The notes: generated by a model from the letters alone, not told the origin. A stretch of DNA of 55,572 nucleotides from Amanita rubescens (GCA_015039365.1 WION01000350.1:1-55572), one strand, 5' to 3'; positions 1-11,579 are shown, counted from the first letter of the stretch. A program made the numbers and translations.

Positions 1-229
1 GATTCCATTATAAGTCAAGATAACCGCATAAATTGTTTAGTCCAAGGTAGTTGTGCAGGGCATGTATGTATGAGTAGTAGGGCAGGTGAGGACGACAGTC
101 GTGGGAGCCAAGTGCTAAATTGTGAGTCAATGGTGAGACGGGCTAAATAACGCACATACAGCATTCCAGGACTTTCAAAGCCATGTCTTAATGCAACAAA
201 CAGGCGGCACCGGACCGAGCATCTTACCT

Positions 230-446
230 GAGGTAAGAACCTCTTGACGTATTTGCAAGCCCATGCCAGTCCTATGAGTCTCTGGACCACCTTTTGACCT
301 GGCATGATTCGATTTACATTGCGCTCGTTGTTTGCTCTGCCAAAGAAATGAAGCACAATCTTCCAGTCTTCCAGTCGAATATCGAGACGATATCGGAATG
401 CAATTGTACGACGGTAGAGGGATATAACGCAGCACTAGCGACAATA
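230..446 (-). CDS. Possible internal exon of an unrecognised gene, partial at left edge
   Basis: On the minus strand an open stretch runs from a candidate acceptor (TAG near 447) to a good donor (CAG|GTAAGA near 230). It encodes a basic, helical-looking segment with pieces such as RRTIAFRYRLDIRLEDWK, FFGRANNERN and GQKVVQRLIGLAWACKYVKRF. The amino-acid mix and flanking splice signals are coding-like, and the gene would continue towards position 1 and out of the window. A 70-residue frame just upstream (from about 526) could hold the preceding exon. I do not recognise the family. A chance open frame is a real alternative. Confidence 0.25.
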
Positions 447-529
447 CTCAAATCTACACCCTGCCCAATCGACCTGAAAGCTCCTGAAAGCCTCAAACCA
501 TTGATCCATCTACGTAACTCAGTCACCCT

Positions 530-1290
530 TGCGTGTGGAAGTTCTCCTCACCGAAAAACTGGGCTGCGTGGCAATGAAACACGGCACTTTCCCCATTTTA
601 CCGTGATAAATGATCAAGAACAGCCCCTGTGCCAAAGTCTCCGTTTCACTGGTGTTCATCGATGTCATCAGTATCACGGAGTCGTTGCTAGATATACATG
701 TCAGATTCCTTTCACGTCATATTACCCAAAGGTATTAACATCTCTGTTTCCTTATGTATCAGGCTACCTGGTGGCAGCACGGCTCATATCATCCATAAAA
801 GTGTTAAAATTCGACTTGGTACACAGTTCAAGTTGTGTCGTGTGCGGAGGCAATAATATACGTCTTTCCTTGACGGTTTTGTCGTTTTTAGATGTTATTG
901 GCCTATATATCACAGATGTATTAAAGATATTGATATTTTTCGAGTACTCGAAAGGGAGGTGGCGTCGGTCAGTGTGTGCGATATTCCATACTAGTAATGG
1001 CGAGGTGGCATAAGTTCCATCAGGAATAGGGTCTTAAAATTTTCAGCAGGATCTCGATCAACTAGGTATCGTGAGAGAGAAGACTGAACGGAGGCGCTTA
1101 TCGAGAACACCAAAGTTAGACGTTGTCGTAACCAATACTTATGACACACGGATTTCCAAAACGAAAAGGACCAGGTATGAAAAATTCGACGCTGGGCAAT
1201 CGTTTCAAACCAGGCTGAGGGACTCGGAGAGGGGAAATCAGTCGAGGCCTTAGATGATGCATTCAGGTCCGGTTGACATGTGGCTGCGCA
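530..1290. other. Intergenic stretch, no convincing gene
   Basis: The longest plus-strand frame here and to its left (294-1013) has no recognisable motif and looks like chance. Minus-strand frames around 991-1329 are also non-descript. Confidence 0.4.
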
Positions 1291-1293
1291 CAT

Positions 1294-1454
1294 GCAGAGT
1301 CTACAGAAGAAGCGGAGGCGACCCAGCATTTTGGTGTTATGATGGAACTACTCATCCTTTAAGATATACTATGCAGAATCTACAGAAGAAGCGGAAGCGA
1401 CCCAGCATTTTGGTTCTTTAATCCCGTATGGAACTACTCATCCTTTAAGATATA
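1294..1454. repeat. Two-unit tandem direct repeat upstream of membrane gene A
   Basis: Unit 1 (about 1294-1368) and unit 2 (about 1373-1454) share a start (GCAGARTCTACAGAAGAAGC), a middle (GCGACCCAGCATTTTGGT) and an end (GGAACTACTCATCC, then TTTAAGATATA). Unit 2 carries about seven extra bases in its centre. The repeat ends 46 bases before the start codon of copy A, so it lies in that gene's promoter or leader. Few differences separate the units, suggesting a recent duplication. Confidence 0.9.
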
Positions 1455-1499
1455 AGCGGCCCAACCAGGATAAAACGATGTCGCTTCCACTCAATCTTC

Positions 1500-2426
1500 A
1501 TGTCAACAGACGACGAATCTGCTAATTCTGGCATCAATGCGCAAGTTCAAGGCCATGACGCGCCGGCCGTGCCAGATTCCTCGAGTCTGCTCACCGTCAT
1601 CAACCATTCCACATTTCTTGTGACCATCCTTACGCTCGGCATACCAGCTTTCTATGCTTCAGTCACTACTAGAGCCACAAGCTCTACTCCCGGTGAGTAC
1701 TGTACCCACGACGTATATATGACCGTGCTTATGTATAATGGTTAGACCTGAAAGCCGCTGTTCGTGTATGGGAGGCGGTTCGGAAATTTGACAGCATTTT
1801 ACTCGCGTATGTGGCTGACATCATTTGTTACGCTATAGCTGATCGTCCGTTCTCTACCTACTGTAGAGCCCTCGTGGCTGCGTTGTTCAAAGAACCCATC
1901 TATGCTACATATTGGTTCTTTATCACCTGCTCATTGTTGCAAGCAGGGATGGGACTAATATGCTTCGACAATTCTCATTATATGCTTCTCCGGCGATCTT
2001 GAGGTCTGCTCCTCACATCGTATGCAAGGATAGTGACTGACATCACTCATAAAATAAGCATGATGGGTATTTTTTTGAAGTGGATAAATTGTCTTTTTCG
2101 TTTTGGACCATCTGGGATCTTTTCTCCGTCCCAGCTATATGGACGGTGTGGTATGACGATAGTCCCTTGGCCCCTGACGAGAGCTGACCATGTCATCTAG
2201 GGCCGCATTGACCTTTATCGTTGCCCTAATCATTGACGCTGGTGTGCCCAACATTGTTCAAAACGACTGTGTCAGCGGCAATCATGATAGTGACTTCATC
2301 GCGGCAAGGGTCATATTATCCTTGTTCATCTGTCTACTTACAGTTCGGTTTGCATTTTTCATGCTTCATCTGCGTCGCATATATCAGGCCCGGATAAATC
2401 CGGCGCTCGAAACAACTATGTCATAA
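1500..2426 (+). pseudogene. Membrane family copy A, five exons, one-base frameshift
   Basis: Exons fit at about 1500-1692, 1746-1806, 1867-2003, 2059-2150 and 2201-2426, with introns of 50-60 nt. The product would be about 235 residues with four or five hydrophobic segments: TILTLGIPAFYASV, the FDSILLA/LVAALF region, YWFFITCSLLQAGMGLIC, FWTIWDLFSVPAIWTVW plus TFIVALIIDA, and VILSLFICLLTVRFAFFMLHLRR. Against copies C, D and E, exon 3 has one surplus T near 1964 (TGCTTCG where TGCTCG keeps frame). Removing it restores CSTILIICFSGDLE up to the donor. So this is a freshly broken copy or a sequencing error. I do not recognise a named domain and the role is unknown. Confidence 0.65.
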
Positions 2427-2994
2427 GTAATGTAGAAGTTCTAGAATTTCTGTGCTGTTTGCTTTGTACTATACTGGACATGTGAATGAAACTAGGTTTG
2501 ATCTCAATTGATCATTATGGAGATGACAGTGTCCGAAACGGCTTTCCATCACCCAATAAAGCATTGTTGCTTATTTTTAACACATACTGTATTGAGTAAT
2601 TGACGGGCGCTGACAGGCTGTGCGCAACTGATATTCTTACTTGAATTGGAAATTCGGCGGGCATCGCCATATCCGGAAACTTTATTTCCTGATAAGGCAA
2701 TACAGCAATTTGCGCAGTAACAAGCAGCGAAAGGATTTGCTTTCCAATACCAGCTAGGGCTATCAATAGGAAAGTAACGCATGATAGAGGCTAGATCGGC
2801 TAAGAGAGGTGTTGTTAATTTAGGAGCAGTATTCGGGCGTCGTATGTGGAGTATCGGCAGAGGAACAGCTAGCAGGTCGAGAGCTGTCTTTGATTAGTAT
2901 CAGGATGCGTAACCCTTCATTAGATAATTACTATAAAAGCCCCGCTCCAACTCACACATCACCCAACTGCTAGTTTGTTTCCACCCAGCGCCAT
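2427..2994 (+). promoter_or_regulatory. Intergenic with TATA box for copy B
   Basis: TATAAAAG at 2932-2939 lies about 55-60 bases before the copy B start, in a short leader with CCAACTCACACATCACCC. Nothing else is recognised in this 0.57 kb. Confidence 0.5.
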
Positions 2995-3954
2995 ATGAAC
3001 ATCGCCAGGACACTGCAGAATCACGACGTAGAAACTGGCGATCTACACAAGCATGATTGCCCATCGCTCTCAGCGACGAGCACCTGGCAACTTTCCAATT
3101 GGTTTTATTTAACCCAAGTCTGGACTTTTCCGCTCGCCGTCCTTACCCTGGGCGTTCCTTCATTTCACGAATCTCTCGCCTCCAAAGAGTCACATCTGGG
3201 TGAGTTCATTTGCCGGTTTCGTCCAAGCTGCTTAGCGTATAACTCTCTTTCTGGACCACCTCTAGGTTTACCAGATGCCATCGCAGTATGGAAAACGACA
3301 CGAAGCTTTGCTAGTATTCTAGTCGGGTGCGTGATTGACAAATGATTCAGTGTCAGTCTGTTAACATACCGTTCCTGTCATAGGATATTGATCGCAACGC
3401 TGTTAAGCCCCATGGTCCAGCCAGGCGTTATCGTCTTGTTCCTTGTCTCTAGTTCCTTGCTCCAGGCAATTCTAGGCTTGACATGTTCCAACATCCTAAT
3501 CATCTGTTTCTCAAGCCATAGCAGGGTATGTGTTTTAGCTGATACTCACGCTTCACCATGTTCCGGAAACTGACAAGTGGCGTCTATAAGCGCAACCATG
3601 ATCGGGATCCTACCGAGCTGAATTTTCTATTCTGGAGCATTTGGGATCTATTTTCAGTTCCGTTTATTTGGACAGCGTGGTACGATGGCACTCTATCAGA
3701 GCATGCTCGATAATTGACTTGGAGGTTGACCTAGGAGCGCGATAACATCGTCTATCGCTCTCATCATCGTGGTTATATGCCCTGGAACTGCCCAGTGCGG
3801 CCCTAGCCAAGGCCAGACCATCTACTCAAGCGCAGCACGCATCGCATTGTCGCTCTTAATCTGTATCTCCGGCATCCTGTTCATTCATTTCCTACTTCAT
3901 CTGCGCCACCTCTCACGCATGTTTAGCAAGACTACGCACCTGAATGATCCGTAG
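2995..3954 (+). CDS. Membrane family copy B, five exons, apparently intact
   Basis: Same five-exon plan as copy A. Exon 1 ends ...SHLG|GTGAGT. Exon 2 (LPDAIAVWKTTRSFASILVG) follows a TAG acceptor near 3265. Exon 3 has LFLVSSSLLQAILGLTCSNILIICFSSHSR. Exon 4 (RNHDRDPTELNFLFWSIWDLFSVPFIWTAW) joins in phase 0, and exon 5 ends with ARIALSLLICISGILFIHFLLHLRHLSR. Four or five membrane segments, cytosolic-looking charged linkers and a basic end after the last segment are shared with the other copies. It is the most diverged intact member: the YWFF(I/V)TCSLLQA motif is only partly kept (VLFLVSSSLLQA). It lies directly downstream of copy A in the same orientation. Function unknown. Confidence 0.65.
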
Positions 3955-5125
3955 CTTACGTTTTTCATTTCATACTACTAGTTTCCTTATTCGATTTGGG
4001 ATCTGCATTAAAGACTTGGATTCGATGCTTGTCTATATCTGGCATTGATTTAAGGAGTACTTTGCATCGGGGGATCTAGAACATACCCAAGTTCCGATAG
4101 GTCAATAAATATAACCCTCTTACATGCATGGGATAAAGAACCAATCATCATGGGCGTCCCGAGATGTAAACGTCACATCTAGGACCAGCCGGCTCTTGAA
4201 GGTACGGTTGGGATTTAGTCATATAAAAACCTGGAACTGGAGTCGGGAACAAGAACGGGAGGCTAGGCAAGAGCGAGACCACCACCAGCCTTCTCTCAAC
4301 TGCCGCGATGATTGGCTGGTCGATACAGCAACGTGACTCCGTGACTTGCAACAACCGACTCGGACCCTCTTATCTGGACAAACCACTAAAGCACGCCAAT
4401 TCCGCTTCAACTCAATTTGAAATAAGCGATCCATGCTAACTAATGGAAACTTTAATCTAAGTGTAAGATATACGTATCTAGTCGAGAACTGAAAAGAAAA
4501 TAGTCTCTTTTATTTAAAAAAAAAGTGTGCATGTGCAAGAGCTTAAGTGAAGGATAATGCAAAGAGAAGGAAAGCGTAAAAGAAGGGAAAACACAAAGTA
4601 CGTGTCAGCCGTATCGTCATGAAGTCTATCCTTGTTATAGTACGGTTATTGTTGTCAATGGAGACCGGTGATATTTATTGTTTTACGCACCCGCCCGCCG
4701 CATCAACCATCCGCCCTTAAAAACCGAATGGTGCCTAGACCATGTCCATCCTTAGATACCCGACCTCGCGCCGAGCACCGGTCCACGCACCTATCCATAA
4801 AAAGTAGAAGGGAAAAGGATATAAAAGGGAATAGGGCACAAAAGTTGGGGAAAATGCATCATGCAATGGACAAGAAGAGATATGTGCACGGGGAATTCGA
4901 AAGCTGGGAATAAGTACATTGAAACCGCCTAATCGATTTGCCCTCCTTGCTAGTTCCTGTGATTATTCGATATTAATGACTAAGCAGGGGTGGGGTGAGG
5001 GGGACGCGCACGAAGGGCAAACAGAGTGTGGCCGTGAAGACTTGGTATATCAGATTGCAAGGCGAAGGATAGGAACGAGGTGAACAGGAGGAAAGAGGCG
5101 GCGCGACGGGGGGAATAAACATCCA
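3955..5125. other. Intergenic, 3' flanks of copy B and the transporter
   Basis: No gene is supported. The stretch holds the convergent 3' flanks of copy B (+) and of the nucleotide-sugar transporter (-). Short frames here lack motifs. Confidence 0.5.
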
Positions 5126-6834
5126 TTATGGAAGGCCAGGTGTTTCCGAGGACAGCGGACTCGGGGTGGGTGTAGGTACTCTTGACGGCACCCTTGAAGG
5201 GAAATTCGACGAGAATGGCGATCCATATGGTGCCTCGTAATATCTTGCCGTGTCCAGCGTCTCTCCAAATAATCCTCCTTCATGTCCCTGTCCATATACC
5301 GTTCCGCTGGGTCCATGCACAGCTTCATTCCCTGTCAGCCCGAGGGCACTTGCCATAGCACGTGGACTAGAGGCGATCCCTACTCGCTTGTTTTTCCTGG
5401 CAAACTGGCTAGGGAGGGGCATGTCTGGAAGACGCGGCGAGTTGGTCAATGGGGTCGTCTTTCCACTTCCGCTCACGTCGCTCAGGATGAGGATAGGACC
5501 ACCTTTGTCTCCCGACAAATTGCCCAATCCCACGTTCTTAGGCATCGCTGGTTGATTATACATCCAAGTGGCGACAAGAACGGTCGTAGCACCAATACAG
5601 AACGATGGCGTTATCCGGAAGTTGAATAATATCACAGAGGCGAGGAAGGAAATGACGATAGAGAGACTAGTTGCGAAACCTTTAAGAATGTTGTCCGAGT
5701 ACTTGATGACAATTGCGGTAATAAGACCGCCGAGGACTTGGATAGCCACTGTTGCCCATGCCCAAAACCCAAAATTACGGAGAAGATCAGATAGGAAGCC
5801 AGCCGAGTCTTCATGCGCCGGGGAATATATGATAGGGAGGAGAGCGGGAATAAGAGAAAACAAGGATAATTGGACATTGCGGACCCATAGATCGGCTTTT
5901 GAGTTTTTGAGCACCATTTCAAAGTAGACGCCGGCGAGACCGGACGTGAAGCAGGCAGCTATTACAGCACCGAAACCTGTAAGGGGATTCATCACATGGG
6001 CATGATAGTCGTGCGCACTGCCGACGCCGGCGCTCTTATGCACGGGGTGGCGGGTGGAGCTCTGGATTTGCACAATCCCTACACCAATCGCCAAAAAAAA
6101 CAGGGATAGCCATTTCGTCCCACTTAGTTTTCTCCGCAGGAGGGCGACGGAAAAGGCAGCGGTGGTCAGAATTTTCATCTGGTACGATACTTGGAACGTG
6201 GCCACGGGAAGGTTGCTGATTGCCACAAACTGCAATGAGTTTTGAATGACGTAGAGGATGGCCGGGATCGAAAGCTTCCAACAGTCAGGACTGAAGACCT
6301 CGCTCCATACCTGTTGGAGCCGCCACGGTAATGACCTAGAGTAACCCAGCAGTGACCTTTTCCTCAGCTGCACGTCTGCATTCTCCTTTATCCGCGACAG
6401 GGCGATAACGAACGATATCGAGCCCTTTAGCAGTTCGCAAAGAAGGACTGCTGAAGCAGGAGAATACGCGAGGGCCGGAGGCGTCGAAACGCGTGAATGG
6501 TGCATGACGATGGATAACGCGGCGTTCTGCACAGCCAAAGTGACCAAGCTTTGGAGTTCTCGTCAGCAAAAGGATGTAGCGGATGACATGGAACGTTGTA
6601 AACTCACGAAACGTATTTAAGAGGCATCCCGAAGATGGTGGGTGCAGTATGAGAGTCGAGCGACTGGAGCGCACCGTTAAGAGCTGACGGATTAAGCGGC
6701 ATGGATTTCTCCGGATAGATAAACTGAGCAGAGGGAACGGTCGGAGAGAGTAGCGGGCTAGGGCAAGGCGACACGGCAGTGCTTGAAGACGCTGTTGACG
6801 GAGTTCGGACTGTAGGAGGGGGGCGGTGGTACAT
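5126..6834 (-). CDS. Golgi nucleotide-sugar transporter, SLC35A (UDP-galactose/UDP-GlcNAc) type
   Basis: Two exons (6834-6608 and 6548-5126) around a 59-nt intron give about 549 residues. The splice restores KYVSLVTLAVQNAAL, typical of the start of the SLC35A fold. Further family marks are PAILYVIQNSLQFVAISNLPVATFQVSYQMKILTTA, LLRRKLSGTKWLSLFFLAIGVGIVQ, GFGAVIAACFTSGLAGVYFEMVLK, LWVRNVQLSLFS, and GGLITAIVIKYSDNILKGFATSLSI. About ten membrane helices are expected. The family exchanges cytosolic nucleotide sugar for luminal nucleoside monophosphate in the Golgi; the exact substrate cannot be read from sequence. The N-terminal 70 residues and the last 130 (Ser/Pro/Thr-rich) are low-complexity extensions, longer than in animal homologues. 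The start at 6834 is the only ATG that leaves the first exon open. Confidence 0.9.
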
Positions 6835-7934
6835 AATCAGGTGGAGGAGAGAAGGAGGAGTTTAAGGCAGAAAGAGTAGGGTGTAAGTTGATCTGGGCTG
6901 CACAGATCTACTCCTGTGTAACCGTTGCAGATTGCGCTGTCGTGGAGGAAAACTGCGGTAATGCGGCTGACGTTGAGCGGTAAGAAGATAAAGGAAAGAC
7001 TAGGAATCACCTTAGATAGAAATAGAGAAATAGAATATTATATGGAGGAGCAGAACATGCAGGAGCTGTGGCGAGCAGCAAACGAGCAGCGATGGTTGAG
7101 AGCCACAGAAATTGGGTGATGTGTCGAGTAAAATAAACCGCCCTTGTTCCCACAGCGATTATGTTATCAACTCCACTTCAGTCGTATTCCTCTCGGTAAA
7201 AGCTTAATCTATCTACCCGCGCCGTAGTCAACCGCGCCCAATCGCAGTCGTTTCATTTTGCACTGCTCTCTACTCTTTATACTCTCTCTCTCTCTTTTTC
7301 TCTGGTCCTTGCACTGCTCCTGCTCTTGCCAAGACTTTTTCCCATCACAAAGCTTGGCCTATTGATCAAAATCACGTGAGCATCAGATTCAGAAACGTTG
7401 CATCAGATGCACGCCGTGGCTGTTTTCCTCAGACTCGCCTTTATCTCTGCACCTACTCCCTCCCTCCGCTACTGCGGATGCCAGCCTTCTGCCGGGTCTC
7501 TGTTGAGACGGGGTGTATCGTTTTACCAGGATTTTCCTCATCGGATCACCACCACGTGCACGAGAAAAAACAGATTAACGGAAGAAAAAAACTCACATTC
7601 TCATCTATTTTTTCTACCTGTTGTTTAATTAATCTACATGCGAGAATGTCAGAGTGCTCCAGGTGATCCTGCGTCCTAGCTCCTCGACCAGTGGGAGAAG
7701 CGATCAGCAAAGATTGTTTTATGAGTATCTTGAGTGTCGTTCTTCGACGTTTGTCTGGACCATCCTTCCTTAATGCGTTCTCATGCGAGATGAGGAGAGG
7801 ACAGCAATTTGACGTCGGTGAGTTGAGAAATGGAACGTGACGTGTCACTTTTATATCCACCCGGCTGCTGCCGGTCGGACCTACAATTCCGTCCCGTTAG
7901 CAAGAGCAAGTTTGCGTCAAGTCACAAGTGCGCC
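6835..7934. promoter_or_regulatory. Divergent promoter region between transporter and Mrp51-like gene
   Basis: A 1.1-kb region between two divergent starts. It holds pyrimidine-rich runs (CTCTCTCTCTCTTTTTCTCT near 7282) typical of fungal housekeeping promoters. Short frames on both strands have no recognisable content. Confidence 0.5.
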
Positions 7935-9272
7935 ATGTCCTCCGCCGTCGTCGCTGCGGTGGCAAAGCCCATCGCCCCACCATCGCCTTTTGCTGAACTA
8001 TTACGCAGGTCGCGATTTGCGACGTACGACCCCGCTATCCGCCAGATATATTCGTCACCCGCGGCCCACGCTCACCGAGGAGACTGGGGCATCAAGCGTC
8101 CACTCAGTCTACGGAAGCGCAACACATTCATTTCATTTACTTCTTTCGAGCACCGTGCGCATTTTACAGATTGGAATCATGCGCAGAACGAAGTCCGGTT
8201 CATCCGACGCGTCGAAGAAATGGGCGTGAAGATTAGCCTATCGGAGCAGTCGTCTTGGCATGAAGGGTTGGGCGACGTCAAGACACATTGGCCACTGGAT
8301 TCCGAGTTTTGTCCAGGGGAGGGGTCCATAAACGTCGTTCACAATGAGAAATGGTCGAAGATCCCAGTTTCCCTAGACCCTGTCAAATTGGGGAACAGAG
8401 GACCAGGCCAATACGGTTCCAACCGCCCTCACGAGAATCTGAAACCACAACAGCCCATACTCAACCATTCTGCAATGACTGAGAAGCAGTTCAAACGTTA
8501 CCTGCGCAAGCTGCGTGCGTTGCAACCCGAGTTCAGAGAATATCTAAAATCACAGACCGACAAGTCGGTTTACGAACTTACCCAAGACGGTGTTCACCCT
8601 CACCACCTCCGTTTCCTTTCCCACCGCACTGCGCAGGAATACCGCGACCCCAACACCCGGAAAATCAAGGACCAGCCTCACCCGAACGCTGCTCTTATGT
8701 ATGCCCGCACAACTCAATTTTCCTCCTCCCTCATAACCGAAGTCCAACCGGGCATCATACTTCAATCCTACGACAAGAAAACGAATCTCCATCGATTCAC
8801 GGGACCGCGAGAAGGATTCCTCGCTAGCTTTGGTGGCCTTATCGCGTTTGTCGACAAAAACAATTCTGGTGCCAGAGAGCCTCTTTTCAACACATCCTCT
8901 GATCATGGCATCGACGAATCCGCACAGGAAAATTCGGTCGGGGCCATGCGCATGAGCCGAATCAAGCTTCATCAACAACCCCGCGTCGTCGGTCGCCGTC
9001 CGCAGAGCCTCAGAAGTGTCCAATTGGAATGTCATGCCATTGTTCAAGCGAACTCTGCCGTGTTCGGCATTTCAAACGATAACGAGCCTGGCACGCCAGA
9101 TTATATCGCAAAGGCACCACAGAGTAATTTGCTGAAACCCTCTTTAGAAAAGAATACGTGGCAGACTCACAAGTTTTATGATATGAGCCAGGCACGCCAG
9201 GAAAGTAAGGAGACGATAAATGTTTTGAAGGATATGTTGAGCCCTACCAACCGACGTGCATGGAACTCATAG
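7935..9272 (+). CDS. MRP51: Mitochondrial small-subunit ribosomal protein, Mrp51 type
   Basis: Uninterrupted frame of 445 residues from the ATG at 7935. The frame is open to 7830, but MSSAVVAAVAKPIAPPSPFAELL is the natural family start. The hallmarks are at the N terminus: LLRRSRFATYDPAIRQIYSS, then AHRGDWGIKRPL and TSFEHRAHFTDW. This order (LLRxSRF, RGDWGLKRPL, a line about the mitoribosome-specific S1-like region) is what I know of fungal Mrp51, a component of the mitochondrial small ribosomal subunit needed for translation of mitochondrial mRNAs. Expected location is the mitochondrial matrix. The C-terminal half is variable and was not assigned. It is intronless and convergent with decayed membrane gene C, 161 bases away. 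Confidence 0.85.
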   Translation: MSSAVVAAVAKPIAPPSPFAELLRRSRFATYDPAIRQIYSSPAAHAHRGDWGIKRPLSLRKRNTFISFTSFEHRAHFTDWNHAQNEVRFIRRVEEMGVKISLSEQSSWHEGLGDVKTHWPLDSEFCPGEGSINVVHNEKWSKIPVSLDPVKLGNRGPGQYGSNRPHENLKPQQPILNHSAMTEKQFKRYLRKLRALQPEFREYLKSQTDKSVYELTQDGVHPHHLRFLSHRTAQEYRDPNTRKIKDQPHPNAALMYARTTQFSSSLITEVQPGIILQSYDKKTNLHRFTGPREGFLASFGGLIAFVDKNNSGAREPLFNTSSDHGIDESAQENSVGAMRMSRIKLHQQPRVVGRRPQSLRSVQLECHAIVQANSAVFGISNDNEPGTPDYIAKAPQSNLLKPSLEKNTWQTHKFYDMSQARQESKETINVLKDMLSPTNRRAWNS

Positions 9273-9433
9273 TACGCATGTCATAGCACAACATTCAGTA
9301 TCTACATATTTACAATAGATTCCTGGAAAAGCCCGCATATATAATACATTGTATGTTCGACAGCAAAGACGTCAGAGAACGATAGCGAGTTCAAAGCACG
9401 ACAACGGACACCATTGTGACATGAATCGCTCAT

Positions 9434-10256
9434 TCACACCGGTTCAGACTGGCCAAGAGTCTGAGATATACGACGTAGATGAAGCATGAAAAATCCAAAT
9501 CGTATTGCGACGAAACACATCACCAAGGACAACATGACCTTTGCGATCATGAAATTATTCCCGCAATTGCCTTGGCCAGGGCAATTATTTAATTTATTTT
9601 GATCCGTATCTGGCGACATAGCGTCGACGACTAGAGCCACCATCAACGTAAACATGCCCCTACATCGATGATCATTGTCAATTATTGTCAATACGCGACC
9701 GAGACCTGCGACATACCAGACGGAACATATCCCTGGGAAGGAGAAGTGATCCCAAATGCTCCAGCACAGGAAGCGTAGTCGATCTACGTCGACAAAGAGA
9801 TACTTTTTAGAACACTGCATTAGTTCGTTTCGTCCGCGCATTAGTACGTGAGACTAACCCCATGATGATCGTTCGAGAAGAAAATAATGAAGATAGTAGA
9901 GGAGATCAGGGCCACGGATGCTTGCAGCATCGAGGCGGTGATGAAGAACCAGCATGTAGCGTTCACTTGGGTAGATTCTTTGAAGGACGTGGCTACCAAG
10001 GCTCTGTGATGGGTCCGTCAGCATTAGCCGACGACGAATGCTGAATTACTAACGCGAGTAAAACGCTAGCAAAGTTACGAACTGCCTTCCATACGGGAAC
10101 GGTAGCTTTTAGATCTGAAAGAGGATTAACGAAATTGGGACGAGATATGGATGGGGGTACCCACCAAACACAGAGTCTTCGGCTCTCGTTGCGAGTGAAG
10201 CAAGGTTGGTATGTCGAACGTCATGAATTGGACGAGAAAGGCTTGATAGTTTATGG
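9434..10256 (-). pseudogene. Membrane family copy C, first exon decayed
   Basis: Exons 2 to 5 are readable: LKATVPVWKAVRNFASVLLA, then LVATSFKESTQVNATCWFFITASMLQASVALISSTIFIIFF, then YLFVDVDRLRFLCWSIWDHFSFPGICSVW, then FTLMVALVVDAMSPD...IAKVMLSLVMCFVAIRFGFFMLHLRRISQ. Each is bounded by a fungal-type intron. In exon 1 the segment INYQAFLVQFMTFDIPT is followed by ASLATRAEDSVFG in another frame. The other copies have about four more bases at the junction near 10205. No in-frame start codon lies upstream. So it is a recently inactivated member, although an upstream unseen exon could rescue it. Confidence 0.6.
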
Positions 10257-10259
10257 GTT

Positions 10260-10631
10260 GTGAGTTGGAATCGACGCCATCAGGTTGCGGGCGCTGAAGT
10301 TGGAAGACGGTGGGTTGTGGCTACGCGACAAGTTTGCAGCAAAGCCACGAAGCAAAGCCACGAAGCCTTAATTGGTCAATGGTATATGGCTTCACCGAGT
10401 GAGCCAGTTCACCTGGACATGGCTCAGGAACCGAGCTGGCTCCGCCAACCAGAAAAGTTTTTGTAATCGATCGCGTGTGATAGAAACTGTTTTTGTCAGG
10501 GCCAGTATTTACTATATATACAAGCCCTCATCATCATGCTCGACCCACCACTACTTAGTCCCGACTAGCGACGCCTCTTCAGACTATCACCTAACCATCA
10601 GATATTATCAATCGTGTCATAGACAACTTGA
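10260..10631 (+). promoter_or_regulatory. Promoter region of copy D
   Basis: TATATATA at about 10513-10520, some 115 bases before the copy D start, is a likely TATA box. A 13-base tandem (AGCAAAGCCACGA twice) sits near 10338-10365. The left part is the decayed 5' region of copy C on the other strand. Confidence 0.45.
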
Positions 10632-11579
10632 ATGTCACCTCAGACCTTTACCCATGTCGACCAAGAAGGAATCCATGAGTGTTCACAGCACCGTGTGGAG
10701 AGCCGGAACGATCCGAATCCTTCTGAGCCGATTAATGATCAGGCTCTTTTGGCCACGATCTTTACCTTCGGTATCTCGGCTTTCCATGCTTCGCGAACGA
10801 CAAAAGACTCTGCGTTCGCCTTCGGTGAGTAGTCGACATGCACACGTCTTGCCACGGTTTTATCTATTATCTAGGTCTGAATATTCCCGTGTGGGAGGCG
10901 GTACGGAGCTTTGATAGTATCTTACTCGCGTACGTGGTTCGCCGATTGCTATACTCTGCTATGTCATGGCTAATGCTCTCATTCTCTGTTGCTACAGGGT
11001 TCTGGTAGCCGCCTTGTTCAAGGAATCGGCACAACTCAATCCCATATACTGGTTCTTCGTTACTTGCTCGTTGCTACAAGCATCCATGGGATTGATTTGT
11101 TCCACTATCCTCATCATCCTCTTCTCTGGCGGTCGTCATCAGGTTAGTTCATTACATATTGATGTATGTATGCATAGACTAGAGCTGACGCAACTCATTA
11201 AAATAAGTCAGAGTACCACTCAGTCCGCGAGGATCAACTATGTCTTCTGTTCTGGAACATATGGGATCAGTTATCTCTCCCTGCTGTATCGACGGTATGG
11301 TATGTCGCCGACTTCTTTCGGGCCCAGACGGCACAGATAACTGTTGTGTATTTTAGGAGTGTCTTAACGTTCATGATCGCCCTTATCGTGGACGCTGTAT
11401 GGCCCATAAATGCAGTCCAAAATGATTGCTTGGCAGACCGAGCCCATCGTGATGTTCAATTCACTGTTGCAAAGGCCATGATGCTCTTGGTACTATGCTT
11501 CGCTGCAGTACGGTTTGGGATATTCATGGCTCATCTACGCCGCACATCCCAACCACTTGGTCAGTCCGAATCGGGGTGA
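10632..11579 (+). CDS. Membrane family copy D, five exons, intact
   Basis: Exon 1 (from ATG 10632) ends TTKDSAFAFG|GTGAGT. Exon 2 is LNIPVWEAVRSFDSILLA. Exon 3 is VLVAALFKESAQLNPIYWFFVTCSLLQASMGLICSTILIILFSGGRHQ. Exon 4 is SEYHSVREDQLCLLFWNIWDQLSLPAVSTVW, and exon 5 runs from SVLTFMIALIVDAVWPINAVQNDC to LMLLVLCFAAVRFGIFMAHLRR-like sequence and stops at 11579. All junctions keep frame. About 230 residues and four or five hydrophobic segments. The exon 5 segment before the last helix has the conserved pattern D(A/V)..PN.VQNDC. No signal peptide or catalytic motif. It is the inverted partner of copy E, 2.9 kb away. Function unknown. Confidence 0.7.

Noticed and set aside
294..1013. 239-codon plus-strand frame
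   Set aside because: No motif, unusual composition, overlaps a better-looking minus-strand exon with splice signals; probably chance.
8550..9047. 165-codon minus-strand frame within the Mrp51-like gene
   Set aside because: Antisense shadow of a well-supported coding region.
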